64,000 nucleotides of DNA from contig JAGOMA010000016.1 of assembly GCA_017993775.1 (NCBI GenBank), positions 59,097-123,096 on the forward strand, in the 5' to 3' direction. Made by a program: the position numbers and the translations under genes. The notes beneath the pieces were generated by a model that worked only from the letters and a program-made list of their open reading frames with translations, had not been told where the DNA came from and searched no databases. Position 1 is the stretch's first letter. Each line of letters starts with the position of its first letter. Of this stretch, positions 9,731-18,670 are shown in pieces. The stretch comes from Chloroflexota bacterium. Lineage in GTDB: Bacteria > Chloroflexota > Anaerolineae > Promineifilales > Promineifilaceae.

Positions 9731-9762
9731 GATTGGACCAATCTCAGAAGATTGGTCCAATC
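9731..9762. terminator. Bidirectional hairpin between convergent genes
   Basis: GATTGGACCAATCT (9731-9744) pairs perfectly with AGATTGGTCCAATC (9749-9762), a 14-bp stem with a 4-base loop, followed by TTT. It lies between the stops of the HhH gene and the alpha/beta hydrolase gene, so it can terminate both. The same stem occurs at 28818-28848, so this is a repeated element. Confidence 0.75.
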
Positions 9763-9789
9763 TTTAGTATGCTATCTAATTTTCATTCC

Positions 9790-10626
9790 TTAATATTCGT
9801 GGTCGTGGTTGTGGCTGTGATCGTGATCCTCGCCAATGAGGGCATCCAAAAAGTCCAGCACCGCGTCACTGAAGAGATCGATCTGCTCCAGATTGGGCAA
9901 ATGCCCCGCCTCTGGAATAACAACCAATTCCGACCCCTCAACAGCGGCCTGCATCGCCCGCGCCTCACTCAAAGGAATCAACTGGTCGTCGGCCCCATGA
10001 ATAATTAGTGTTGGCACGTCGATAGTCGCCAAAGTTGGCGTGGAATCCGGGCGATCTTTCATGGCTTGCAGTGCGCCAACCATGCCTTCCAGAGAAGTAT
10101 CATCCATCATCTCTTGCACAAATTCGACCAATTCGCTGTCTTCATCATACGTCTGCGAGGCCAAAAGTTTAGGCAGCATATCTGCAGTAACAGCCGCCAC
10201 GCCTTCCTTCTTTGCTTTGGCGATGGCCGCATCACGCGCCGCTTTGCCTTCTGGCGTGTCGGGCTTGGCCTTGGTAGAGACGAGGATCAGGCCGGCCACA
10301 CGTTCCGGGTAACGCCGGAAAAACTCAAAAGCCACGTACCCACCCATCGACAAACCACATACGACAACCGGATTTTCGATGCCCAGATAATCCAGCAGGC
10401 CAAGGCAGTCATCGGCCAGGAGACCTACGGAATAAGGGCCGGGCATTGGTTCGGAACGGCCGTGTCCCCGCAAATCCGGCGCAATCACCCGCACCGTACC
10501 GGCCAGGTCTTCCATTTGCGGCTCCCACATCGCACTGTTCAGGGGGTAACCATGAATACACAACACCGTTAATTGATCACACGTATCAATATAGGCCATG
10601 CCAAAATCATCAGAATTCTCGCTCAT
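9790..10626 (-). CDS. Alpha/beta-fold hydrolase with His-rich tail
   Basis: The 278-residue protein shows the alpha/beta-hydrolase order: HGYPLNS oxyanion region, nucleophile elbow GLSMGGY, the acid in HGADDQLIP, and the base His in EAGHLPNLEQ. The cap region is short. The last 14 residues (GEDHDHSHNHDHEY) are His/Asp-rich and resemble metal-binding tails of nickel or zinc chaperones, an unusual addition to this fold. Its ATG overlaps the prs stop by four bases (ATGA), implying translational coupling. The substrate cannot be told; esterase, lactonase or haloperoxidase-like activity are options. Confidence 0.85.
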   Translation of the reverse strand: MSENSDDFGMAYIDTCDQLTVLCIHGYPLNSAMWEPQMEDLAGTVRVIAPDLRGHGRSEPMPGPYSVGLLADDCLGLLDYLGIENPVVVCGLSMGGYVAFEFFRRYPERVAGLILVSTKAKPDTPEGKAARDAAIAKAKKEGVAAVTADMLPKLLASQTYDEDSELVEFVQEMMDDTSLEGMVGALQAMKDRPDSTPTLATIDVPTLIIHGADDQLIPLSEARAMQAAVEGSELVVIPEAGHLPNLEQIDLFSDAVLDFLDALIGEDHDHSHNHDHEY

Positions 10627-11633
10627 AAATCCTCCTTATAGCTCGGGTCTTCGCCGAACGTAAACAACTCATTGATCGATTGGTGGGCATAGTTTCGATA
10701 AATGGCCTCGCCGATAATCGGGGCCACGGTTAATACTTTCATGTTAGACGGCCGTTTCTCCGGCGCAATATAAACCGTATCAGTGGTAATAATCTCTTCA
10801 ATCTGGGGGATGGCCGCCATCCTCTCCAACGCATTGCCCAGGAACAGGCCATGCGTACAAATCAGGCGAATACGCTCGATGCCGCTTTCCACCAACATCT
10901 TGCTCAAACCGACCACCGAACCGCCGGTGGCAATTTCATCGTCATACACCAGGGCATGTTTAAACCCGCGCACCTGCCTCCGAATCAACCCCCCGATTTC
11001 CACCTTCGTATCCGAAATTCGGGTCTTGCTGGCAGTGGCCACGGGCAGCTTCAATCCGGCGGCAAAACGCGCCGCCGATTCCGCCCGCCCCATATCGGGC
11101 GACACTACCACGGTTTCTTCAGGATCAAATTGGCAATCCCGCAGATAATTGGTAAACAGCGTGCGCGCCGTTAACGGATCGGCTGGCACGCTAAAAAAGC
11201 CGTGTACCTGCGCCGAATGCAGCGTCATGGTCATGATGTGGGTCGCCCCGGCCGTCGTGAGCAAATCGGCAATCAGGCGGGCCGTTATGGATATGCGCGG
11301 CGCATTCTTTTTGTCGGAACGGGCATACGAAAAATAGGGGACAATGGCGTGAACTTCCGACGCGCCGGCGCTCTTGGCAATATCACACATCATCAGCAGG
11401 CCAAAAAGATGGTCACTCACGGGCGGCGTGAGGGATTGCACAATGTACACAATGCGCCCTCGCACACTCGAACCCAACTGGATAAATAAATTGTCATTAC
11501 TAAATTTGGAAAAATGAGCTTCATCCAGCGGAACTCCCAAATAATGGGTGATCTTTTCAGCCAGGGGCACATTCGAACGGCCGCTAAAAAAGCGCACGTT
11601 TTGCACATCCAACAAAGGTATCTTTTCTTCCAT
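10623..11633 (-). CDS. prs: Ribose-phosphate pyrophosphokinase
   Basis: The 336-residue product has the two-domain PRPP synthetase layout: LGVPLDEAHFSKFSNDN at the N-terminus, VPYFSYARSDKKNAPRISITARLIADLL (ATP/Mg loop), VVVSPDMGRAESA, and the ribose-5-phosphate/PRPP loop DDEIATGGS. The loop normally reads DD-hydrophobic-x-D-TGGT; here the sequence DDEIATGG and the RIS in place of RE-x-IS mark a divergent subtype. It makes PRPP for nucleotide, His and Trp synthesis. It lies between aat and the hydrolase in one minus-strand run. Confidence 0.9.
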   Translation of the reverse strand: MEEKIPLLDVQNVRFFSGRSNVPLAEKITHYLGVPLDEAHFSKFSNDNLFIQLGSSVRGRIVYIVQSLTPPVSDHLFGLLMMCDIAKSAGASEVHAIVPYFSYARSDKKNAPRISITARLIADLLTTAGATHIMTMTLHSAQVHGFFSVPADPLTARTLFTNYLRDCQFDPEETVVVSPDMGRAESAARFAAGLKLPVATASKTRISDTKVEIGGLIRRQVRGFKHALVYDDEIATGGSVVGLSKMLVESGIERIRLICTHGLFLGNALERMAAIPQIEEIITTDTVYIAPEKRPSNMKVLTVAPIIGEAIYRNYAHQSINELFTFGEDPSYKEDL

Positions 11634-11689
11634 CGTCTAACGCTCCTCTCCTGAACAAATTTAAGTCGAGTAGGTCATGTAGAATCAGC

Positions 11690-12271
11690 TTAAAAATTGG
11701 CATCGACGGCCAATGCTTTAGCCAAAAGCCGCTGATAGGCAGCGGCCGAAATTTCCACCGCGCCAAACCGGCGCAAATGAGGCGTCATGTACTGGACATC
11801 CAACAGTTGAAACCCTCGCGCCCGCAAATGCTGCACTAAATGCACCAACGCCACTTTACTGGCGTCGGTTTCATGAGAAAACATGCTTTCGCCCGCAAAA
11901 AGACCGCGCAGCGCCACGCCGTACAATCCGCCGACCAACTGCCCATCACGCCAAGATTCGATGCTGTGGGCATAACCCAGACGGTGCAGATTTTCGTAGC
12001 CTTCCAGGATGTCGTCGTTGATCCAGGTTTCTTCACGACCTGGGGCAGGGGCGGCGCAGGCCCGGATAACGGCCGTAAACGCCGTGTCGCGCCGAATCTC
12101 GAATGCCCCTTTTTTTAACATGCGGACCAACGATCTGGAAATGTGAAAGGCGTCCAGGGGCAAAATAGTCCTGGGATCAGGTTCGTGCCAGTATAATTCA
12201 CCATCTTCATGAGCCATCGGAAACCAACCCTGGCTGTACGCAGACAGTAACAATTCTGGCGGTAATCGCAT
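11690..12271 (-). CDS. aat: Leucyl/phenylalanyl-tRNA--protein transferase
   Basis: The product has 193 residues and all blocks of this family: LLSAYSQGWFPMA near the start, WHEPDPRTILPLD, TWINDDILEGYENLHRLGYAHSIE, LVGGLYGVALRGLFAGESMFS, and LLDVQYMTPHLRRFGA. The enzyme transfers Leu or Phe from aminoacyl-tRNA to N-terminal basic residues, marking proteins for ClpS/ClpAP degradation. It begins 9 bases after the M20 peptidase stop, with no obvious Shine-Dalgarno, so it is probably translated by coupling. Confidence 0.95.
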   Translation of the reverse strand: MRLPPELLLSAYSQGWFPMAHEDGELYWHEPDPRTILPLDAFHISRSLVRMLKKGAFEIRRDTAFTAVIRACAAPAPGREETWINDDILEGYENLHRLGYAHSIESWRDGQLVGGLYGVALRGLFAGESMFSHETDASKVALVHLVQHLRARGFQLLDVQYMTPHLRRFGAVEISAAAYQRLLAKALAVDANF

Positions 12272-12280
12272 GTTCGTTTG

Positions 12281-13660
12281 TTAATTGGCCGACTGCTGGC
12301 CGTATTCGGTTAAAAAGCGGATGCTCGTTTCAATGCCGCGATAAAAATTGGGCAAATAAAACCGTTCGTTGGGGGCGTGGATGCGGTCATCGGGCAAACC
12401 AAAACCCATCAACACCGTTTCCAGGTCCAGATATTCCTGGAACTGGCCGACGACAGGAATTGATCCGCCTTCGCGCATAAAAACAGGGGGAACGCCAAAG
12501 CTGGCCTCATAAGCCGAAACGGCCGCTTTCATGGCCGGAATGCTCAAATCGGTAATGGTAGCCGGGGAACCGCCGCGTCCGGTGATGGACACGCGCATGG
12601 TGGGCGAGACAATGCTTTGCACGTAATCACGGAACAATTGGGCAATTTCTTGGGGATCCTGGTCGGGAACCAGACGCATCGACAGCTTGCAGTGGACGGT
12701 TGAGGGCAGCACTGTTTTGCCGCCAGGGCCGGTGTAACCGCCGATGATGCCATGAACATCCAGGGTTGGCCGCGCGCCCAATCTTTCGATGAGGGTGTAA
12801 TCTGGTTCGCCCCAGGCTTGCGGCGCGCCCGTTTCGGCCAACCATTCGCTCTCCGCAAGCGGAAATTGGGCCAAAACCTGGCGCTCTTCAACGGTCAGGG
12901 GGCGGACCTTGTCGTAGAAGCCGGGGATGAGCACATGCCCGTCTGGGTCTTTGAGCCGAGCAATCAGATGGCCCAATGCATTGAGGGGATTATCAACGCC
13001 ACCGCCAAAGCTGCCCGAATGTAAATCGCGGCTGGGGCCGGTCAGGTCCAGCATCATGTAGCACATGCCCCGCAGGCCGTAGACAATGCTGGGCTGGTTG
13101 CGGCTGACCATGCTCGTATCGGAAACCAGGGCGACATCAGCCTGGAGTAATGATTTGTTTTCTGGGATAAACGCGCGCAAGCTGGCGCCGCCGCTTTCTT
13201 CTTCGCCTTCGATGATGAATTTGACGTTGAGGGGGAGACGGCCGTTGGCCTGCAAATGCGCCTCCACCGCTTTAATGTGGATATACACCTGCCCTTTGTC
13301 ATCAGACGCGCCGCGAGCGTAAAGATAATCGTCCTGGACCGTTGGGTTAAAAGGCGGGGTATGCCATTCCGCCAACGGTTCGACAGGCTGCACGTCATAA
13401 TGACCATAAATTAGCACCGTGGGGGCAGTTGGTCCGGCATGGAGCCAATCCGCATAGACCAGCGGATGGCCGTTGGTGGAAATGATGGCCACATGTTCCA
13501 GGCCAGCTCGTTTCAACGCCACGATTAACCATGCGGCCGCTCTAGCCGTATCGGCAGCATGATTCGGCTGAGTACTCACACTGGGAATACTTAAAAATTC
13601 TTTTAATTCGGCCACATACTCAGCCCGATGGTGCTGCGCATACGCTAATGGGCTTAACAT
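12281..13660 (-). CDS. M20-family metallopeptidase (dipeptidase)
   Basis: The 459-residue protein has the M20 metal-ligand series: the His of YGHYDVQP, the Asp of ASDDKGQ, the adjacent Glu pair in IEGEEESGG, the Asp of LVSDTSM, and the late His in DDRIHAPNE. A lid/dimerisation domain lies between. Its N-terminus AEYVAELKEFLSIPSVST is typical of carnosinase-like dipeptidases. The neighbour aat follows by 9 bases. Cytosolic peptide turnover is the likely role. Confidence 0.92.
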   Translation of the reverse strand: MLSPLAYAQHHRAEYVAELKEFLSIPSVSTQPNHAADTARAAAWLIVALKRAGLEHVAIISTNGHPLVYADWLHAGPTAPTVLIYGHYDVQPVEPLAEWHTPPFNPTVQDDYLYARGASDDKGQVYIHIKAVEAHLQANGRLPLNVKFIIEGEEESGGASLRAFIPENKSLLQADVALVSDTSMVSRNQPSIVYGLRGMCYMMLDLTGPSRDLHSGSFGGGVDNPLNALGHLIARLKDPDGHVLIPGFYDKVRPLTVEERQVLAQFPLAESEWLAETGAPQAWGEPDYTLIERLGARPTLDVHGIIGGYTGPGGKTVLPSTVHCKLSMRLVPDQDPQEIAQLFRDYVQSIVSPTMRVSITGRGGSPATITDLSIPAMKAAVSAYEASFGVPPVFMREGGSIPVVGQFQEYLDLETVLMGFGLPDDRIHAPNERFYLPNFYRGIETSIRFLTEYGQQSAN

Positions 13661-13739
13661 AAACTATCTCCGTTCGCTTCATTGTTTGGTTTATGGGTAT
13701 AATTCAAAATCGGAAAGATTATAACGTACAGGGTTGGGA

Positions 13740-14291
13740 ATGACGATAGAAACGCAAGCTGAGAAATATAAGTTAAGCCACGCAGCCTTGGTAGAGAGTG
13801 TTTTGTTTGTGGCCAGTGGGCCGGTCAGTACCTCGAGATTGGCAAAAACGTTGGAAATTTCTAGCGGCGCGGTCGAGACGCTGCTGCACGATTTGGCCGA
13901 GACATACGCGAAGCGAGGGTTGCGGCTGCAATGGACAGGCAGCGCGGTGCAGTTGACAACGGCACCAGAAGCAAGCGATGTGGTTGAGCGATTTTTAGGG
14001 CTGGAGGTAACGGCGCGCATCAGCCAGGCGGCGCTGGAGGTGCTGGCGATGGTGGCTTATATGCAGCCGATCACACGGCCGCAAATTGACCAGATTCGCG
14101 GGGTGAATTCCGATGGGGCGCTGCGGACGTTGTTGAGCAAGGGGCTGGTTGAGGAGAACGGCCGTTTGGATACTCCCGGTCGCCCTATTTTGTATGGCAC
14201 AACCCCGCAGTTTTTGCAGCAGTTTGGGCTGGAAAGTTTGCGCGAGCTGCCGGCGCTGGCTACGGATGAACCAGAGGCCGAACCGGAATAG
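13740..14291 (+). CDS. scpB: SMC-Scp complex subunit ScpB
   Basis: The product, 183 residues from the ATG at 13740, has two winged-helix domains. LSHAALVESVLFVASGPVS starts the first, and ISQAALEVLAMVAYMQPITRPQIDQIRGVNSDGALRTLL is the diagnostic second. The end is acidic (DEPEAEPE). ScpB dimers regulate the SMC ATPase in chromosome condensation. A TTG two codons upstream is also open. No scpA is seen next to it in this window, although the two are adjacent in many genomes. A TATAAT at 13698-13703 could be its -10 element, but no convincing -35 accompanies it. Confidence 0.93.
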   Translation: MTIETQAEKYKLSHAALVESVLFVASGPVSTSRLAKTLEISSGAVETLLHDLAETYAKRGLRLQWTGSAVQLTTAPEASDVVERFLGLEVTARISQAALEVLAMVAYMQPITRPQIDQIRGVNSDGALRTLLSKGLVEENGRLDTPGRPILYGTTPQFLQQFGLESLRELPALATDEPEAEPE

Positions 14292-14503
14292 GCATAGGTT
14301 GGTCATGGCTTGTCGATTTCATCAACTCCTTCAGGCGGCAGAGCAGGCTTACCCCAGGCGGCCTTTCGCCAAACGCCTAACCTTTGGCCGCTTTGGCTTC
14401 CTCATCGGGTCCACTGAGCCAGAAGCGGAACTACGGTCATTTTCCAGAGGTCAAACAAACCCTTTTAGAGTTTTGGGCGCGTAACGCCAATCTATAATTT
14501 TTC

Positions 14504-16213
14504 ATGATACAACCCAACAAAAAGCAGAAAAATGGCAAAGCACATGACAGCGTCCAAACAATGGGGATCACGGCCGTTCACCTGGCCTTGCTCGCTCTGT
14601 CGTTATTTGGTCTGGGCTATTTTTTCCTCTCGTCGAGCACATTTTTTGCCAGCGACACCGGACTGCGCTTCCTGCAAATTCGGGAACTGCTCCGGCAGGA
14701 TTGGCAGTCGCTATCGGTTGGGTATCCTGGTCAATTTTTAGACCCTGAACTACGTTTTATTCCTTATTATTACGCGTATGCCGTCATCAACAATCAAATT
14801 TATCTGAGCATTTCGCCATTTTTCCCTCTGCTGGCAGCTTTTTTCTACGACAAGCTGGGTGCAGGGGGGCTGCCCATTGCGCCGACGCTTGGCGGGCTGG
14901 CTACGGCCGTTGGCGTTTATGCATTGGGTCAATCCCAAAAGGTGGCTCTAGGGCGGTTGGCCATGTGGACGGCCGTGTTTGCCACGCCCATTGTGTTTTA
15001 CAGTGTCACCTTATGGGACCATACACTGGCCAGCGCCTGCGCCATATGGAGCCTGACCGGCATCAGCTACGCCTGGCACAAAAAAGCGTGGTGGCCGGTC
15101 TTGGTAGGCGGCATGGCGGCCGGTCTCGGCGCTGGCCAACGACCAGAAATGTACGTGTTTATTCTTGCCCTCAGTTTAAGCGCCATCGTCGTGTTTTGGA
15201 AGCAGTGGACTGTGCTCATTTCATTGGGCGGTGGGGTTCTTTTGAGCCTTACGGCCGTTTGGTGGGCACAGTATCGCTGGTATGGTCACCCGTTGGGCAT
15301 GCCCACCGCCCTCAACCTGTTCGGCTACGGCGCTGTTCGCTATACCGCGCAATCGTACAGCGGTGTTCCAATCCCGCAGGTATCCATCGCCGGCAAATTT
15401 TTAGGGCTGGCTGAATCCGGCAATTTACTCCAGTTTGGCGCGTTTTTGTTGATTATCTTAACCGTTTTTCTGCTTGCGCTTGGGCTGAGGAACGAACGCG
15501 TCAATTGGGTTCGCGCCGGGTTGGCTTGTGGCGTGGCCGGATATAGCCTGTGCGTTTTTTTGGGGCTACAAGAACTGATGGTGGGCATTTTACCAACATT
15601 TCCCTTGTTGGCCCTAAGCCTGAGCCTGGACCCGCAGCAAGCGGCTGATACGAAGCCGATTAACCGACTCGTTCTGAGCGTCAGCCTGTTATTTTTAGGG
15701 TTGATGTTTGCTGTGTGGCCGGCGTTTGGCGGTTTGCAATGGGGAGCGCGTTATTTGCTGGCGGTTTATCCACTGCTCTTGTACCTGGCTTTTCAGAATT
15801 ATTCCGATTTTTCTCGAAGGCCAGGGTTTGGGTTGAGGAAAGAGCTGCGGGTAACGGCCGTTACCCTTCTAACGTTCAGTTTCCTTATTCAAGCCACCGG
15901 TCTTTTCAACTTATACCAGCAGCACGCCGAACAAATCCGCGTGAAAAGCTTCCTGGCGCAAACCACTACGCCGGTCATTGTGACCAATAGCCCATTTCTG
16001 CCCAGCGAAATGTCTTTTATAAATGATAAATTGTTTTTTTATGTGGCTGATGAGGCCGATCTGGAAGACCTGCTGCTGCGACTCTGGCAGCATGAGATGA
16101 CGGATTTCATGTTTTTACCTCTTGCAGCCGAGACCATACCCATTCCCACACATTTCACGGAGTTCAGGGTACACCAATTAGACCGAAACCGATATGAGTT
16201 GGTGTCGCCCTGA
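14504..16213 (+). CDS. Multi-spanning GT-C-like glycosyltransferase (copy 1 of a paralogous pair)
   Basis: The 569-residue protein has about ten to twelve hydrophobic helices and, after the first, a loop with SDTGLRFLQIRELL...YPGQFLDPEL and PYYYAYAVINNQIYLSISPFFPLLAAFFYD. An acidic first loop followed by further helices is the general plan of polyprenyl-phosphate-sugar-dependent GT-C enzymes. The same blocks recur in the protein at 22639-24354, so the two are paralogs. It heads a plus-strand run including a GT2 enzyme of the polyprenyl-phosphate-sugar synthase type. The exact family is not recognised; O-mannosylation or lipid-linked glycan assembly is an inference. Confidence 0.75.
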   Translation: MIQPNKKQKNGKAHDSVQTMGITAVHLALLALSLFGLGYFFLSSSTFFASDTGLRFLQIRELLRQDWQSLSVGYPGQFLDPELRFIPYYYAYAVINNQIYLSISPFFPLLAAFFYDKLGAGGLPIAPTLGGLATAVGVYALGQSQKVALGRLAMWTAVFATPIVFYSVTLWDHTLASACAIWSLTGISYAWHKKAWWPVLVGGMAAGLGAGQRPEMYVFILALSLSAIVVFWKQWTVLISLGGGVLLSLTAVWWAQYRWYGHPLGMPTALNLFGYGAVRYTAQSYSGVPIPQVSIAGKFLGLAESGNLLQFGAFLLIILTVFLLALGLRNERVNWVRAGLACGVAGYSLCVFLGLQELMVGILPTFPLLALSLSLDPQQAADTKPINRLVLSVSLLFLGLMFAVWPAFGGLQWGARYLLAVYPLLLYLAFQNYSDFSRRPGFGLRKELRVTAVTLLTFSFLIQATGLFNLYQQHAEQIRVKSFLAQTTTPVIVTNSPFLPSEMSFINDKLFFYVADEADLEDLLLRLWQHEMTDFMFLPLAAETIPIPTHFTEFRVHQLDRNRYELVSP

Positions 16214-16226
16214 TCAGGAAAAATCG

Positions 16227-17120
16227 ATGAGCGATCAGCCCTTTCTTTCGATTGTTATTCCGATGTTTAACGAAGCAGATGTCATCGCCGGTGTACTGAC
16301 CCAGTTACAGGCCATGTTCGCCAGCCAACTGCCAGAAATCAGTCATGAAATTTTGGTCGTGGATGATGGCTCGGCGGATGGGTCGGCGGACATTGTTGCC
16401 GGATTGGGGGATACGGCCGTACACCTGCACCAGCACCCCTACAACATTGGCAACGGCGCGGCCGTTAAAACGGGCATTCGCAACGCGCAGGGCGAGTATA
16501 TTTTGCTGATGGACGCCGACGGGCAGCACAAACCGGAAGATATTCCGCGCCTGCTGGAACATATAGACCGGTACGACATGGTGGTTGGTGCGCGGACGGG
16601 AGAATCGGATACGGCCGTGCACCGAGATCTCGCCAACTTCATCTACAACACCTTTGCGAGCTATGTCTGCGGGCGTAAAATCAAAGACCTCACCTCTGGT
16701 TTTCGCGTTATCAGGGCTGATATTGCCAAAAGTCTGGTCTATATGCTGCCCAATACGTTTTCGTATCCCACGACCATCACCCTGGCCGTCGTGCGCAGCG
16801 GCTTCAGCCTGAACTATGTGCCCATTGTGGCACACAAACGAGTAGGTAAAAGCAAAATCAAGCTGCTGCGCGATGGCTCACGCTTTTTTATGATCCTGTT
16901 TAAGATCGCTACCCTGTTCTCACCCCTCAAAATCTTTGTTCCGGCCAGCATCTTCACATTCCTGGTAGGATTTTTATACGGCGCGTTTAAAGTCATCGTC
17001 CTGCACTCGCGTTATGGCCCCACCTCAGCCATGCTCATGACCATCGCCTGGGTCATATTTCTCATCGGACTAGTTTCTGAGCAAATCACCTATTTGCGTT
17101 ACGACAAGACACAATCGTGA
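16227..17120 (+). CDS. GT2 glycosyltransferase, polyprenyl-phosphate sugar synthase type
   Basis: From the ATG at 16227 (AGGAAA box 7 bases before) the product has 297 residues. The GT-A fold signature is clear: LSIVIPMFNEADVI, VVDDGSADGSADI, and LLMDADGQHKPEDI with its DxD-like acidic pair. DLTSGFRVIRADIAKSL is typical of DPM1/ArnC-like enzymes. Two C-terminal hydrophobic helices anchor it. It would make dolichol- or undecaprenyl-phosphate-linked sugar, the donor for the adjacent GT-C enzymes. Its stop overlaps the next start (GTGA). Confidence 0.9.
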   Translation: MSDQPFLSIVIPMFNEADVIAGVLTQLQAMFASQLPEISHEILVVDDGSADGSADIVAGLGDTAVHLHQHPYNIGNGAAVKTGIRNAQGEYILLMDADGQHKPEDIPRLLEHIDRYDMVVGARTGESDTAVHRDLANFIYNTFASYVCGRKIKDLTSGFRVIRADIAKSLVYMLPNTFSYPTTITLAVVRSGFSLNYVPIVAHKRVGKSKIKLLRDGSRFFMILFKIATLFSPLKIFVPASIFTFLVGFLYGAFKVIVLHSRYGPTSAMLMTIAWVIFLIGLVSEQITYLRYDKTQS

Positions 17121-18655
17121 TCATGCAAAAGCTACCTGTTCCATTTGCTGCCATTGCTTCCTTCGCCGGGATAGTGGCATTTATCCTGTTGTTTTGGATT
17201 TCGGTTTATGGTCCAGGAGTCAGTCCGGATTCGATTGTTTACCTGGAAACGGCCGTTAACGTAGTATCTGGAGAAGGGTTTTATGCCAATAGCGAGCCAA
17301 TGACGCATTATCCCCCGGTTTATCCACTGATGTTGGCTTTAAGCAGCCTGATGGGTTCTGACATATTGGCAACCAGCCGTGTTTTGCACGCCACAATTTT
17401 TGGCATGAACGCGATACTTGTGACGACGGCCGTTTATCTCTATAGCAATCGTCAGCGCCTATTGGCAGCCGGCTGTGCCTTTTTCCTCTTTATGATTTCT
17501 ACACCCATCCTTACCGTCCATGCCTGGGCCTGGTCAGACCCGCCATTTATTATGTATTCCGTTACCAGCCTGATCTTACTTACCTTTTACCTCACAAACT
17601 CCTCCTGGTATTGGTTAATCGGGGCGGCGTTTTTTATGGGCCTCGCTATGGCGACTCGTTACATCGGCATAGTGCTGTTCGTGCCATTGTTGTTCGGCTT
17701 GATTGTGCTTAATACGAGAAATGTTATTGAAAGAGGGCGCGATGCTCTGGTGGCAATGGCCATTGCCTCTATTCCCATTGGCCTTTGGTTTGGGCGAAAC
17801 TTGATGGTCGCTGATACGGTGACCAATCGCCAGCTTGTCATACATCCATTTGGGTTAACCCACCTGAAGGCTTTAATCGGCACGTTGTCTGATTTTGTCT
17901 TGCCGATAGCTCTGCCGTTTTGGGCCAAAGCGCTGCATACGGCCGTATGGCTGCTCCTCCTGCTTATCGTGCTGAAGATGTATTATCGGAGCTATGTCCC
18001 TATTGAAGCCAACAGCCAGGCGGGTATGGTCTTCGTGTCACTAAACCTGGTTTTTATCCTCAGCTACCTGGCCTTTCTGATTGTGTCCATCTCTTTTATT
18101 GATGCTTACACTCCGCTTGACAACCGTATCCTTCTGCCGGTTTCTATTTCATTGATCATGATCATTGTTGTAACAGCTGCATCGGTGTTGCATGAACAGC
18201 ATCAGGCGGCCGTCCGCCTGAGTTTGTTCTTTTTTGTGGCCTTGTCTCTAAGCCTGAATGGTATCTACATAGCGCAAGAAGCGAGAAATATTCATAGATA
18301 CGGGCTAGGCTTTACGTCGCAGTTATGGCGAAATTCGGAAACAATAACGGCCGTTTCCGCTTTAGCCTCAGATACCCTTATTTTTTCTAACGGTCCCGAC
18401 GTCTTGCGCTTTTGGACCGGAAAAGATGCCCGGCTTCTCCCCTATCGCCTTTTTCCAACAACGCTCCAACTCAATGAAGATTACGAAACCCAATTAAAGG
18501 CAACATGCAGCGGGTTTTCCGACGGCAAACTGATAGTCGTGTACTTTGACACCATTATCCGGGGATATTTACTCACTAAAGATGAATTCACTTCCACCTG
18601 CAACGGCATAGTTGGCCACAGATTCGCAGATGGGTCGGTATACGGCCGAAACTAA
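17117..18655 (+). CDS. Integral membrane glycosyltransferase-like protein (GT-C plan)
   Basis: The 512-residue product has a GTG start overlapping the previous stop; ATG 17123 is an alternative. The first helix is followed by GVSPDSIVYLETAVNVVSG...MTHYPPVYPLMLAL, the acidic-then-YPP first loop of PMT/ArnT-like glycosyltransferases. About ten transmembrane helices and a C-terminal soluble stretch of about 120 residues follow. It is co-transcribed with the polyprenyl-phosphate sugar synthase, which would feed it. The family assignment is by topology and the loop only. Confidence 0.75.
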   Translation: MIMQKLPVPFAAIASFAGIVAFILLFWISVYGPGVSPDSIVYLETAVNVVSGEGFYANSEPMTHYPPVYPLMLALSSLMGSDILATSRVLHATIFGMNAILVTTAVYLYSNRQRLLAAGCAFFLFMISTPILTVHAWAWSDPPFIMYSVTSLILLTFYLTNSSWYWLIGAAFFMGLAMATRYIGIVLFVPLLFGLIVLNTRNVIERGRDALVAMAIASIPIGLWFGRNLMVADTVTNRQLVIHPFGLTHLKALIGTLSDFVLPIALPFWAKALHTAVWLLLLLIVLKMYYRSYVPIEANSQAGMVFVSLNLVFILSYLAFLIVSISFIDAYTPLDNRILLPVSISLIMIIVVTAASVLHEQHQAAVRLSLFFFVALSLSLNGIYIAQEARNIHRYGLGFTSQLWRNSETITAVSALASDTLIFSNGPDVLRFWTGKDARLLPYRLFPTTLQLNEDYETQLKATCSGFSDGKLIVVYFDTIIRGYLLTKDEFTSTCNGIVGHRFADGSVYGRN

Positions 18656-18670
18656 CAAAGAGATCAAAGA

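Noticed and set aside
14292..14503. Small plus-strand frame starting MACRFHQLLQ (about 14305-14484)
   Set aside because: No ribosome site, no recognised family, and the composition is not clearly coding. The region could be a remnant but nothing supports a gene.
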